NCBI RefSeq assembly: GCF_004337985.1
Contig: NW_021940923.1
Coordinates: 558,001 to 622,000 of the forward strand
Reading direction: 5' to 3'
DNA length: 64,000 nt
DNA from: Pyricularia pennisetigena
Lineage: Eukaryota > Ascomycota > Sordariomycetes > Magnaporthales > Pyriculariaceae
A program made the position numbers and the translations under genes. Under the pieces are notes generated by a model. The model was not told the DNA's origin, did not search any database, and saw only the letters and a program-made list of their open reading frames with translations. Shown piece by piece: positions 10,678-21,760 of the stretch; the stretch's first letter is position 1; each line of letters begins with the position of its first letter.

Positions 10678-12032
10678 TTTGCAGATTAATTACCAAGGAT
10701 TCGCCAAATTTCACGTAGCCACTTGATATTTCTTTAATCAAGCTCAACGTGAAAACATTGATTCCGGAGTAACAGGCGGGCAGTCCATACTGAGGTGGCG
10801 GAACACTGTGAGACCTGATATATTGTCAGTTGACACTGACTTTAGCAGAAATCATTATCTCCTGCATGCTTCATGCTGCAGACACACAAATACAACACCA
10901 ACAGTCAATTTCTCTTGAAGTCATCTTCCTCCAGCCCCTGAAGGTCACTGCGAAGCAGATGTTTGGATGATTGCTGTACTGCCATGTCCCCCGTCCACCG
11001 TCTTTGTTATAATATGACGACTAGTCTCGTGCAAATGTCACGCTGTCTTGCTCCATCGAATACAATGTTCTTGTAGTTGATCTGGTAGCTTCTAGACAAT
11101 CAGGTACCCGCTGACACCGCAACTCGCTCACTTGTCAGGAGCCATCCTCCAAAATCAAAGAGATTGCGACGGGTATGAGACTGGAACTTTTCAATTCCCG
11201 GGAGGCGGATTGTACATCGTCCGAGCCAGGGAATCGCAGTCCCTCGTTGCTCCCGCTAGATTTGAATAAAGTCGGGGATGAACTGGAGTTCGGCAGATTT
11301 ATGTTCGGATTGTGCGTCTTCTTAGGGCTCTTTTTCGTTGGCCAAGGCTTCGTCTCTACCGATCGTCTTCATTTATTCTGCTGATCTGATTTTTCGCGTC
11401 CCCACGCGAACAAGGAGATATTACTCGCTCTCGAGGATTGGATCAAGGCCATTCCGGAACATCATGTCAACCAAACATGATATGGGATTGAGAAAAGCAG
11501 CAAAGACTGCGGTGATACCATGAAATGTACCGGATGCCGTGCAAAGTGGGCGTTGTACATGGAGAGTCATCTACAGCGTCACGAGACGTGGTTGGACGGG
11601 TACTTTGTAATACTACGCAAGCCAAAGGCCGGACGAGCCTTTTCGGGTAGTCGTCAGTGTAGCGAAGAATCATGCATCCTCACGTGATATTGACTATCAA
11701 AGACCTGACCAACCAATCTGCGGCACTCTGCCTCGAAATCTATAACCAATGTCGAGGCTTTAAATCCCAAGGGTGATGCCACCTGAGGAGCTGTCGTCCC
11801 AAGCTAGCCCCAGATCGATAGCCCACCGATTGCGCCGGATGGCCATCTCACTGCAAGTAGGGTATTCTTCCGGATCAGTGATCGACGATTCTTTTCACTG
11901 TAACGTTCAACGACACACCAGGGAAAATGCAACGATCTCAGCAGAGTCTATCGGGTGTTTAGATCCTCCCCATTTGACGATTAGAGATTTACATTTCAAT
12001 TTTCAAGCTTGGTCTCAAGACTCTCCAACAGT
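10678..12032. other. intergenic, no supported gene
   Basis: Short open frames at 11175-11384 and 11773-12081 show no domain; the second runs into the terminal repeat of the transposon that follows. Nothing else recognised. Confidence 0.5.
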
Positions 12033-12034
12033 TA

Positions 12035-13892
12035 ACGTTGGGCTCCACATCTCCGACCCCCCTAAAGTCCGGCCCCCTTGAAAAATGTAACGACGAAATA
12101 CCCCTTTTATAAACCGATTTAAATGTAAACCTATCAACGCACAATAATACAATCATTGTCAGGCTCTCCCGGTTCGCTAACCTCTTCTCCATCGTTCAAA
12201 TCCTCTAAACAGTCCCTATTATTTTCCTGTGCTTCATAAACGTTTTTTTTGCTGACCAAAAGCTCGTTGGGATCCGGAATTACCCTTTTCCTTTTGACCG
12301 GCCGTACCGCCTCCAATTTTGCTTTTAACAAACTGATTTTTTGCTGAGCTTCAGCCAATAAGATATCCTTGGTTTCGAAGCTTTTTTGGACTTTTGCAAA
12401 CAAAAGCCGTGAAGTGGCGATACTTTTTTCGGACCGGGAAATTTCCTGTAGTTGAAGTCGAATATCTCGGGTCGTTTTAGGGGTTTTCCAAATAAGTAAA
12501 GATTGGTTGTTAATTTTTTGGGTTGGATTTCCCGGTGTTTTATCCCTTTTGAAGCCGTTATTTTTACCTTTTTCGACGTTGACGTTGCTATTTTCTAATA
12601 AAAAAGGGTTTAAAAGTGGTTTTGCCAAGTTCACCAGCCATAACCCCGTCGTACGCCAACCAGATTGAATGGTTTTTGCTATAAATGCTTTTGATCTGGC
12701 TTTTCGATAGCAAAGTAGAAAGTTTCGTTTCCCAACAACCGTTGAACAGCAAAACTGGATTACAAATCCCAGGTGACGTCGATAAGCTTCCTTTAACGGC
12801 CCAAAAACCGATAAATCCAACGGTTGAAGAACGTGCGACGAATGAGGAGGTAAATATAAAAGCTGAATATTATTTTGGAGGCAAACAAGCATAAACTCGT
12901 CGCTGACGTGTGATCCGTGGCCGTCGAGAACTAATAAACGCTTTTCAGGAGTTAAAGGTTGGGTATTTGGAATAAACACCTTTTTTAACCATTCGATACC
13001 TGTTTCATTATTTGTCCACCCGTTTTCTGTTGCATGAAATTGCCAGGTATCGAAAGGACTTAAATCAGCTGGAAACCATTGTTGCTGTACGTTTTTCCCC
13101 TTAAATATAACGAGGGGAGGTATAACAGCCCCCGTAGCTGATACACATTCGATTATGCTCGTCCAACCCCGCGTTCCAGGCTCTTTTCGCTGTAATGGCC
13201 GGATTTTATTACGCCCTAACACCAGGCCATTAGATCCTTTGCCTTCCATTATACCTGTTTCGTCCATATTCCAACGGTTGGCCGGTTTTATAGTATCGAT
13301 AACGAGATTTTTCAAATAGGACCACCAAGATTTAATTACCTCGGTTGTAGCCCCATTAACCCGGGCATTTTCTATTCGCCGGGGCCTTTGGGTTTTCAAA
13401 ATTGGATATCGGGCTATAAAACGGCTAACCCAATGTTTCCCAAGGCTTTTTCTTTCTCCGGCGGCCTGAAGAATTCGTTCCGCAAAATAGCGTAGTTCTT
13501 GATGCGTTGGCGGAAGGCCTAACGCGGCCTGCGCAAGTACCCAATCTGCCAAATAGGTCTCCTGCTCCTGTGAAAGCCTTTGACAAAATCTTTTCGCTTG
13601 TTGAATTGACTGGGCCCCCTTTAAACGATCGTGAAGGGTACTCCGAGGAATACCCCATTTTTGCGAGGTTTTGTGAACTGATTTGCCATTTCTTATGTCA
13701 GAAATGGCAGCAAGAAGCTGATTTTCAGTGTACTGTTTCATTGGAAAGTTTGGAGCAAGAATCTTCAAAATGCAAGTTCTAAAGTGAAAAGTTCGTCTAG
13801 ATATTTATAAAATAAAACAAAGGGTTGACGTGGCTGAGTAGATATTTTTAGGGGCCGGACTTTAGGGGGGTCGGAGATGTGGAGCCCAACGT
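12035..13892 (-). mobile_element. Pot2-like Fot1/pogo transposon, copy 1 (1858 bp)
   Basis: Flanked by TA on both sides (12033-12034 and 13893-13894), the Tc1/mariner target duplication. Terminal inverted repeats of about 43 bp start ACGTTGGGCTCCACATCTCC and are nearly perfect. One transposase gene fills the inside, read on the minus strand. The element length and the 535-aa transposase match what I recall of Pot2 from Magnaporthe. It looks intact and is about 99% identical to the copy at 19105-20962. Confidence 0.93.
12134..13741 (-). CDS. Fot1/Pot2-family transposase (copy 1)
   Basis: 535 aa from the ATG at 13741. The N-terminal psq/CENP-B-type helix-turn-helix region (about 1-50) contains GIPRSTLHDRL, and a second DNA-binding (CENP-B/HTH) segment covers about 60-125. 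The DDE_1 catalytic core has its three acidic positions in NMDETGIMEG, LLVLDGHGSH and LQPLDLSVFGPLK (DDD type, as expected for the pogo branch). A Lys/Arg-rich coiled tail follows. No stop or frameshift, so activity is plausible. The enzyme acts in the nucleus in cut-and-paste transposition into TA sites. Confidence 0.93.
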   Translation of the reverse strand: MKQYTENQLLAAISDIRNGKSVHKTSQKWGIPRSTLHDRLKGAQSIQQAKRFCQRLSQEQETYLADWVLAQAALGLPPTHQELRYFAERILQAAGERKSLGKHWVSRFIARYPILKTQRPRRIENARVNGATTEVIKSWWSYLKNLVIDTIKPANRWNMDETGIMEGKGSNGLVLGRNKIRPLQRKEPGTRGWTSIIECVSATGAVIPPLVIFKGKNVQQQWFPADLSPFDTWQFHATENGWTNNETGIEWLKKVFIPNTQPLTPEKRLLVLDGHGSHVSDEFMLVCLQNNIQLLYLPPHSSHVLQPLDLSVFGPLKEAYRRHLGFVIQFCCSTVVGKRNFLLCYRKARSKAFIAKTIQSGWRTTGLWLVNLAKPLLNPFLLENSNVNVEKGKNNGFKRDKTPGNPTQKINNQSLLIWKTPKTTRDIRLQLQEISRSEKSIATSRLLFAKVQKSFETKDILLAEAQQKISLLKAKLEAVRPVKRKRVIPDPNELLVSKKNVYEAQENNRDCLEDLNDGEEVSEPGEPDNDCIIVR

Positions 13893-13899
13893 TACAAAT

Positions 13900-14461
13900 T
13901 TTGGAGGGTTACGTAACCTGCCCGCGTGGCCTTTCCACACCGTGTCAAGGTACACGTTCAGGCTTGTAACAAACACAGGGACTAGGTATTTAAAATGGTA
14001 GCCCCTGGCAAAGAGCGGGGTACCAAAGTCAAAAGAAATAAGGTCGAAAGGAAAGTGGGGAAATGAATTTTCGATCAGAAAGAAATACTCCATAAGCTTA
14101 TTTCGATTTGGCTCTTCGGCTGCAGCCATAGGACATAGAATCAAGTTCGAACTTGCAGCAAACTCTGAGCTAGGTTCGGGATCACGAACATGACCTGGAA
14201 GCCAAGATCGCTCATTACCTCGGAATGACGATGCAGACGAACCTTTCTCCGTTCGCCAAGATACACGCTCGTTTCGAGCGAACTAGCCTTAGTTTTGGCG
14301 GAGTAAAGAGACAATGTTGCGCCATCATATTTTGCAAATATGATGTGGCAGCCGAAACAGTAGTCTTGCCAGCTACCCGAATCGTCATCGGTCACGACCA
14401 ATTGGCCAAGACGCCGGATTTTCTGGGGCCCAATTCCAACGGGAAGTGAGATTTGCGGCAT
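13900..14461 (-). pseudogene. coding-like fragment interrupted by the Pot2-like insertion
   Basis: An ATG-initiated minus-strand frame (14461-14141, 106 aa, containing DYCFGCHIIFAKYDGATLSLY) is followed after a frame change by another plausible stretch (about 14141-13900, NKLMEYFFLIENSFPHFPFD). That second stretch runs straight into the transposon end. Composition looks protein-like but I recognise no family. It may be a gene truncated by the transposon, with either a short unrecognised intron or a frameshift at about 14142. No function can be assigned. Confidence 0.35.
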
Positions 14462-15410
14462 CCGGGAGTCTGAGTCCGGGCAATCATATTCGTTGTTGGA
14501 GCAGTTCTAGACCTTTGAAAAGATTCGAACAGGGCAGACTCTGGTGGAAAGGGCTAAGTTTAATTGGAGCAGCAAAATTCCGAATTCGAGATTGTGATGT
14601 GCTAACTAAATTACTAAAGAACACAGGTGAAATTAAACCTTTGAAAGAAGCGGACTGCGCACAAACTTGGCCCCTGAGAGCTTAACCCCCGGTCCGAACC
14701 TTGGGGATCCTGAAATTATGGCCAGTACGAACCTTTTCGCCAAAGAACTGTCAATAAGAGCAAAGTTGTGCATCCAGAAGCTTTCCATCGCCATACAACC
14801 CAGCTACTATTACGTAGTAGACTTGTGATTTTTGGCCCGACTTAACGGATTTAGCAAGATTTTGCGGGGACGGCAAGCATTTGGCACCCCATAAAATCCT
14901 CTTACGGAACAAAAAAAAGATACTTTGGGGAGACAGCGGCTTCGTAAAAGGTGAACGACAAGATGACAAACCGACCGAGGGCGCGGGCATGGAACAAAAT
15001 CAGGTATACTAAACCTTCTTTCGTCTCAACTTGCCCAAAAAGTTGGACACTGAAACACTAATGCGGCTCGACTTTCCCCACCACTTAGTAGCTTCTCACT
15101 CGGCCCTAAAAAGCTTATCACTCTCCAGCTTGTCATGAACTTTTGGGATGACGCGGCACCACGGCCATCACCGACAAAGCCTTGATAGGCTACACCAAAG
15201 AAGCTCGGGAGGGAACAAGCACTATCTGCAAATCTGACTTGTGTGTTGAATGCCTGACAAGGAAAATGTAAACTCATGAGGGACACGAAACAGTGCCTGA
15301 AGCATGGCAAGGAAACCGGGCTCGTTAACCTCATCTGAGTTTGTATCTGTGCCCGATGGTTGGAGATGCTTCGGTCAAAAAGACTATCTGCATTCACGCG
15401 ATCTGGCGTC
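14462..15410. other. intergenic, no supported gene
   Basis: No open frame here shows a domain or splice structure that I can support. Confidence 0.5.
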
Positions 15411-15418
15411 TATTTAAG
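15411..15418 (+). promoter_or_regulatory. TATA-like element of the Gly/Lys-rich secreted protein gene
   Basis: TATTTAAG lies about 185 bases upstream of the ATG at 15596. It is followed by CT-rich sequence and a poly-T tract (about 15531-15547), a layout seen in strongly expressed fungal genes. Confidence 0.35.
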
Positions 15419-15595
15419 CGACCAGAGTCCTCGGCCGATCTGCTGCCAAGACTCTACATCGCATCAGCATCTTTCTACTCATCAGTTGACAACCTTCAGA
15501 CAAGCCGTTCACATTCATACTTTCGACGATTTTTTTTTTTTTTTTTTCATTTTTTCATTTTTTCCATTTAATCTCTACCCCAAACCCATCTCAAA

Positions 15596-16319
15596 ATGCA
15601 GTTCCGTCAGACCGTCCTATCCCTCTTTCTCATCTTCAACCTGGCCCAGGCCCTGCCCACCTCGGCGCCGGCTGCGGTGGCTGACATCACCAAGCGCGCC
15701 AACGGCAAGAGCGGCGGCGGTGGTGGTAATGGCGGCAGTGGTGGCAATGGTGGCAATGGTGGCAAGGGCCGCGGCGGCGTCTCCAACACCAAGGCCGAGG
15801 TCAAGGGCATCAACCAAAACATCGCCATCCAGAAGGAGGAGAAGCAAGACGCCAAGAACGTCGGCAAGGCCGAGAAGGGCACCGCAGCGCAGTTCAACAG
15901 TGCCAAGAACCAGCTCCTCTCCACCATTGAAAAGGGAGAGGGCGTCCGCGCCAACAACCAGAAGCTCGCCGATAAGAACAACAAGCAGCTCGTCAACGGG
16001 CTGAACAAGGTGAGCTTCCCCATAGAGAAGTTGATTTCTGCCATGGGCGGAGACTGAATTTCGTTGTTTCTTTCCAGGTCCAAGGTGCGCAAGCTACGGA
16101 GGAGAAGCTGGCCAAGAGTCTCCAGGGCGGCAACAGCAAGTCGGACAAAAGCACCCTCAAGACCCTCCAGTCCGACTTTAGCCAGGGCATCAAAGTGAAC
16201 AAGCAGAACGCGCAGTTTGTAAGTTTCAATTGATATTTTGCTGTTCTGGAAAAGCAAATGCTAACCTCTTTATGATACAGGCCAAGAATGGCGGCAAGAC
16301 TGGCGGCAAGGGCAAATAG
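15596..16319 (+). CDS. secreted Gly/Lys-rich protein, three exons, function unknown
   Basis: Exons 15596-16009, 16078-16218 and 16281-16319 give 197 aa. The introns (68 and 62 nt) have GTGAGC and GTAAGT donors and CCAG and ACAG acceptors, and both are phase 0; the second has a CTAAC branch site. Residues 1-19 are a signal peptide (FLIFNLAQALP end). A KR dipeptide at about 33-34 (ITKRANG) could be a Kex2 site. Then comes a Gly/Asn-rich repeat (GGNGG units, about 38-58). The rest is Lys-, Gln- and Asn-rich, probably helical, and without cysteine, ending in GGKTGGKGK. The clean splice structure and signal peptide make this a real gene. Likely extracellular or wall-associated; no known domain. 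Confidence 0.8.
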
Positions 16320-17863
16320 ATTCATGTGGGCCGAGAAACGAAGAGTCTCACACGTATCCGGTCACTGTACAGACATTTTTTGACTGTCGTTTCCGAGAAA
16401 CTGTTGTCTCTTGTCGGCAAACCAGTGTATTATCTAGGACTTGGCCTTGACAGGTCGATTTTTCTTCACAACATGTATTAAACACAACAATTTAGATAGG
16501 GTGGATGGTAGCGTAGTGTTTTTGAACACGAATTCGACTTGGTTTCCGGGCTCTCCAAAGCATCTTTTTCTTAAAAGTGAAAACATTCGTGGCGGACTTT
16601 CTGATGCAGAGCAACCTTCAGGCTTCTTCAAGTCCACCAGCAATTGCCTTGTCACTTACACCCGAACAGCTACCTAACGTTTGACACCCTAATTTCAAAG
16701 CTTATTGTGACCAAACCTGAACATTTCACCGGTCTTGAGGTCCTTTCCCAGACTGTAATACGGCAGAGCCATGCGTCGAAACATTTGACTCGCCTCAGTA
16801 TTCGGAACTGTATTCATTCTGATGATTATGTTCTCTACCATCGTTACAATGAGTCTGAGCGCGAGTTCACTTACATGATTGTAAAAGTCATGGAAGGGCT
16901 TTATCTCGGTAGCCCTCTTTCCGATGCTACTTTAACTCAATTCCGCAAGAAAAGCCTAGCTTTGCGATTGAGCCGCCAATTTCTGCGCTTTTTGATGTCA
17001 CGTTGGCTGACCGCCGTCACGGAAAGGCCAGACATTACTGTCCGATACATTTTTGTAGGAATGCCTTGAGCTCGCGTTTACGACGTCAAAGTCCGCTGGG
17101 AGTTGCTAGTCTCTCACGGCACTTCACCCATCCCAACATGCCGTATATTCGCTTGATTAGTATTTTGGCCACGGTCCAGCCTTTATCTCGTGGACGAGAA
17201 CGCCAACGTCAGGCCTTTTGGCAACCTGTTCTCTGTGAAAATATTTGATGAGCTCCTTTTTTATTCACAGTGCCTACCAGCCAATACTCCTGGGGAACAT
17301 TTGCGCGCAGTTAGGTCCTATTGGGCCCATGTCGCCTTTTCTATTGGACACCAGGCTCCCAGTTTATCATCACAGCAGGACCCTCCTGCGCTGCGCCGCC
17401 GCTAACTGGCTGCGCCACGTAAAACTGAACGGTACCTCATTAAACCCACGTCATGACGCCGCGAAGAAACAGAGTACTTGCATTCCATGAGCGACTGCCG
17501 TGGGCAACAACAGTTAGTGAGTGGGGATTCTTCATGCTCTGCCGCGGTAGCTAACTTAGTTTGGTGTGTGGTCTCAAGTAGATCGTTAATACATGTTTAG
17601 GGTTTTATGCGTGCGTATTTTTTGAGGAATTTACAACATCTTCCTTGCGAAAGCATTCGTAATAATGATAGAGAATTGAATTGCACGTCAAAACACCACC
17701 GTGACGACGCTGGAGAGCAAAAACAGCTAAAGGCTTTTGTTCAACTTTATATAAAAAGTAAATCGCTACATACAACCATCGCTAGAGAAGCTTTGAAATT
17801 TGTACGTTGTACCCATGAGTCAACATATAAAACACAGGTAGCTCGCATAATTCTTTCTACGGC
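16320..17863. other. intergenic, no supported gene
   Basis: A plus-strand open frame at about 16680-17069 looks weakly coding (HSDDYVLYHRYNESEREFTY) but has no in-frame ATG near its start and no family match. The rest shows nothing. Confidence 0.45.
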
Positions 17864-18500
17864 TTAGGCGTCGTCTGTACGACCTCTGCTCTGGTACGCT
17901 GGCAACGCCCGCGTAGTCATCCAATCTGCAGCTAGCACCTGGGTAATACCAGGCCGCTGGCTTGGGTTCCACGCGAGCATCAACTTTGCTCCGTCTGGAG
18001 TAATATCTGGACTTGGGATGCCAAGCCATATGGGAGGTACCATATAAAATGGGACTCCAGGGGGCTTGTGGGTGCTGTCGGGTCATTCAGATTAACTACC
18101 GGCTCCCGATCAGGTTCTCCATACTGTTCATATAGTTTGTTTATCGGCATCTTGTCGAGGGATGCGGGGAGTTTCAGAAGGATGCTCCTGAGGTGAAGAT
18201 CTAGCAAGCCATTCCCAGAGGCTCCCTTTGCATCCCGCAAGCTGCAAAGTGCCGGAAAAGCGACTAGACATGGGTGAGTTGCAATACGGCCGCGGTGATG
18301 GAAAAATTCCAAGATAGGAGGAATCAATTATTCAATTCCCGCCCTTCAGTGCGGCCAGCTGTGTTTTGATCAATGTGAGAAAGGATGTCGACTTCGATGC
18401 GGTCCGCGTCTGCGATGCCGACCTTGACGGCTACGTATCTCGACGTCGTCTTGCCAATGGCAAGCCAAGCAGTGGAAAATGCGCCATGGGCGGGATTGGG
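17864..18500 (-). pseudogene. protein kinase relic (SRPK-like fungal kinase)
   Basis: Kinase pieces in three minus-strand frames, in order. First, a glycine-loop remnant HGAFSTAWLA (about 18488) and the beta-3 strand VAVKVG with the ATP-binding Lys. After a frameshift near 18327 come THPCLV and CSLRDAKGASGN, then DLHLRSILLKLP, a catalytic-loop remnant in which the residues before HGD are lost, and LYEQYGEPDREPVV. After a second shift near 18010 comes subdomain XI (MLAWNPSQRPGITQVL), ending at a stop at 17864-17866. The wording of these segments matches the many SRPK-like kinases expanded in fungal genomes. Two frameshifts and loss of the helix E/catalytic loop region make it non-functional. 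Confidence 0.75.
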
Positions 18501-19104
18501 GAGCATCGCGATAGACGTAACCGTGGAACAGATTGAACAGACGTCAAAGCTGGGACGAAATAGCCAAATCATTGATGATAAATCAGTAGGTAGGATCTGT
18601 GAAATATTCCCCAAGTCATATATCTAGCCCCCTGTCACAACAGACTGGTTCACTTTGGTGTTGGGATCTCTTAGGGAGATGAGGGACGATTCGACAAAGT
18701 AGATGCTGACATGGTAGGGAATGCGACGTTGCTGATAGGAATATTGACCATACATGCTCCCAAGGACTTCTCTATCATGCGTCCTCCTGGGTCTCGCCGA
18801 TCTTCACGTTTCGGCATTCTTGTTCTGGGTCCTGGTTGAGAATGAAAAGGGGTTTGGGCTAGTTTATACACGAAGTAATATTGGGTGCTACTGTGTGTCA
18901 TCTGTACGGCAAAGACTGGCAGCTCTGAATAGAAAAAAAAGGCAGCACACAACGCAGACAGGTCGAGCCATTCTGTCGGCAAGTGTTCTTAAAATAAAAA
19001 GTGATGGCAATTGCCTATTTCTCGTAAGTGAGATTATTGTCTATTTCAAGTAATTATCCACGGACAATGATGACATCTCAACCCCATCCTCCAGATGTTG
19101 CATA

Positions 19105-20962
19105 ACGTTGGGCCCCACATCTCCGACCCCCCTAAAGTCCGGCCCCTTTGAAAAATGTAACGACGAAATACCCCTTTTATAAACCGATTTAAATATAAAA
19201 CTATCAACGCACAATAATACAGTCATTGTCAGGCTCTCCCGGTTCGCTAACCTCTTCTCCATCGTTCCAATCCTTTAAACAGTCCCTATTATTTTCCTGT
19301 GCTTTATAAACGTTTTTTTTGCTGACCAAAAGCTCGTTGGGATCCGGAATTACCCTTTTCCTTTTGATCGGCCGTACCGCCTCCAATTTTGCTTTTAACA
19401 AACTGATTTTTTGCTGAGCTTCAGCCAATAAGGTATCCTTGGTTTCGAAGCTTTTTTGGACTTTTGCAAACAAAAGCCGTGAAGTGGCGCTACTTTTTTC
19501 GGACCGGGAAATTTCCTGTAGTTGAAGTCGAATATCTCGGGTCGTTTTAGGGGTTTTCCAAATAAGTAAAGATTGGTTGTTAATTTTTTGGGTTGGATTT
19601 CCCGGTGTTTTATCCCTTTTGAAGCCGTTATTTTTACCTTTTTCGACGTTGACGTTGCTATTTTCTAATAAAAAAGGGTTTAAAAGTGGTTTTGCCAAGT
19701 TCACCAGCCATAACCCCGTCGTACGCCAACCAGATTGAATGGTTTTTGCTATAAATGCTTTTGATCTGGCTTTTCGATAGCAAAGTAGAAAGTTTCGTTT
19801 CCCAACAACCGTTGAACAGCAAAACTGGGTTACAAATCCCAGGTGACGTCGATAAGCTTCCTTTAACGGCCCAAAAACCGATAAATCCAACGGTTGAAGA
19901 ACGTGCGACGAATGAGGAGGTAAATATAAAAGCTGAATATTATTTTGGAGGCAAACAAGCATAAACTCGTCGCTGACGTGTGATCCGTGGCCGTCGAGAA
20001 CTAATAAACGCTTTTCAGGAGTTAAAGGTTGGGTATTTGGAATAAACACCTTTTTTAACCATTCGATACCTGTTTCATTATTTGTCCACCCGTTTTCTGT
20101 TGCATGAAATTGCCAGGTATCGAAAGGACTTAAATCAGCTGGAAACCATTGTTGCTGTACGTTTTTCCCCTTAAATATAACGAGGGGAGGTATAACAGCC
20201 CCCGTAGCTGATACACATTCGATTATGCTCGTCCAACCCCGCGTTCCAGGCTCTTTTCGCTGTAATGGCCGGATTTTATTACGCCCTAACACCAGGCCAT
20301 TAGATCCTTTGCCTTCCATTATACCTGTTTCGTCCATATTCCAACGGTTGGCCGGTTTTATAGTATCGATAACGGGATTTTTCAAATAGGACCACCAAGA
20401 TTTAATTACCTCGGTTGTAGCCCCATTAACCCGGGCATTTTCTATTCGCCGGGGCCTTTGGGTTTTCAAAATTGGATATCGGGCTATAAAACGGCTAACC
20501 CAATGTTTCCCAAGGCTTTTTCTTTCTCCGGCGGCCTGAAGAATTCGTTCCGCAAAATAGCGTAGTTCTTGATGCGTTGGCGGAAGGCCTAACGCGGCCT
20601 GCGCAAGTACCCAATCTGCCAAATAGGTCTCCTGCTCCTGTGAAAGCCTTTGACAAAATCTTTTCGCTTGTTGAATTGACTGGGCCCCCTTTAAACGATC
20701 GTGAAGGGTACTCCGAGGAATACCCCATTTTTGCGAGGTTTTGTGAACTGATTTGCCATTTCTTATGTCAGAAATGGCAGCAAGAAGCTGATTTTCAGTG
20801 TACTGTTTCATTGGAAAGTTTGGAGCAAGAATCTTCAAAATGCAAGTTCTAAAGTGAAAAATTCGTCTAGATATTTATAAAATAAAACAAAGGGTTGACG
20901 TGGCTGAGTAGATATTTTTAGGGGCCGGACTTTAGGGGGGTCGGAGATGTGGAGCCCAACGT
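19105..20962 (-). mobile_element. Pot2-like Fot1/pogo transposon, copy 2 (1858 bp)
   Basis: TA duplications at 19103-19104 and 20963-20964; same inverted ends as copy 1 apart from one base in the left repeat (GGGCCCC for GGGCTCC). Same orientation as copy 1, 7070 bp away. By eye about 14 of 1858 bases differ, mostly transitions. The pair is therefore recent and has largely escaped RIP, unlike the relative at 32949-34807. Confidence 0.93.
19204..20811 (-). CDS. Fot1/Pot2-family transposase (copy 2)
   Basis: 535 aa from the ATG at 20811, with the same HTH and DDD-type catalytic motifs as copy 1. Differences include Pro for Leu in YLKNPVIDT, Thr for Ile in FVTQFCC, Ser for Ile in EKSSATS, Thr for Ile in TKDTLL, Ile for Val in RPIKR, and Lys for Glu twice with Trp for Leu near the C-terminus. 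None touches the catalytic acidic residues. The frame is intact and potentially functional. Confidence 0.93.
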   Translation of the reverse strand: MKQYTENQLLAAISDIRNGKSVHKTSQKWGIPRSTLHDRLKGAQSIQQAKRFCQRLSQEQETYLADWVLAQAALGLPPTHQELRYFAERILQAAGERKSLGKHWVSRFIARYPILKTQRPRRIENARVNGATTEVIKSWWSYLKNPVIDTIKPANRWNMDETGIMEGKGSNGLVLGRNKIRPLQRKEPGTRGWTSIIECVSATGAVIPPLVIFKGKNVQQQWFPADLSPFDTWQFHATENGWTNNETGIEWLKKVFIPNTQPLTPEKRLLVLDGHGSHVSDEFMLVCLQNNIQLLYLPPHSSHVLQPLDLSVFGPLKEAYRRHLGFVTQFCCSTVVGKRNFLLCYRKARSKAFIAKTIQSGWRTTGLWLVNLAKPLLNPFLLENSNVNVEKGKNNGFKRDKTPGNPTQKINNQSLLIWKTPKTTRDIRLQLQEISRSEKSSATSRLLFAKVQKSFETKDTLLAEAQQKISLLKAKLEAVRPIKRKRVIPDPNELLVSKKNVYKAQENNRDCLKDWNDGEEVSEPGEPDNDCIIVR

Positions 20963-20964
20963 TA

Positions 20965-21760
20965 ATCTACAATTCGAGAATAATTACAAACTTTGTCAGC
21001 CTTCATCAGAAATCTCAACCTTGGCTTCGCAGTCGCCGTGGATTGTTTGTAAGATAAAGAAAAAGAAATACTTCTTATAACGAACTAAGGGTAATGTTAG
21101 CAATAACCAACTTTTTATTTATTTTGCTTGGCGGTGCGTTGGTTCGTTTTTAGGTTGCGGAACCTATAGACAGCCAACACGCCATGTTAATGAAAAGAAC
21201 TGCTGTATAGGCTAGCCAGCCTATCCGTTATTTTTAACCAACTCAGAAGCTTTCCCCCAATCCCGTAAACGAACATTTTTGAGCATGTAGGAGGCCTTTT
21301 TTGGCTTGGGGTAACATAGGTATCGGATATAACCGCGAGAAACTGCAGGGTTTAACACCGAATGGTGACAATATCGCAAGATTCTAAATGTCGGCTCTTA
21401 TAAACCTAACACATTTTCTAACTGACGGATCCTCACCCTGCCTCCTTTATTACGATTTCTTCAGGCTTTTCATGCAAACGGTACAAATTTGCCATCGAGG
21501 TCTTTACTTCGCCAGGGATATTCCCATATTTTGCATTGTGTATATGTTTGTTGTAAATATTGCCCGACTGACCGGCGGTAATTTGACTTTTTTTCGTTGT
21601 ACTTGGTAACTGTAAATTGCAATAATCGCTCGTAAAGCGGAACTCAAGAGTATAGTGCATAAGAATATGGGTTATATCCAGCGAATATCCATGAACCGCC
21701 CTTTAACCAAACGAGCCGGTTGATAGTTTGCATAGGTTTACACAAATTACCGATGTTTGA
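20965..21760. other. intergenic, no gene seen
   Basis: AT-rich; no domain, repeat pair or RNA gene recognised. Confidence 0.5.

Noticed and set aside
11773..12081. Possible 102-residue gene upstream of the first transposon
   Set aside because: Its last part is translated transposon terminal repeat and the rest has no domain or supporting signals.
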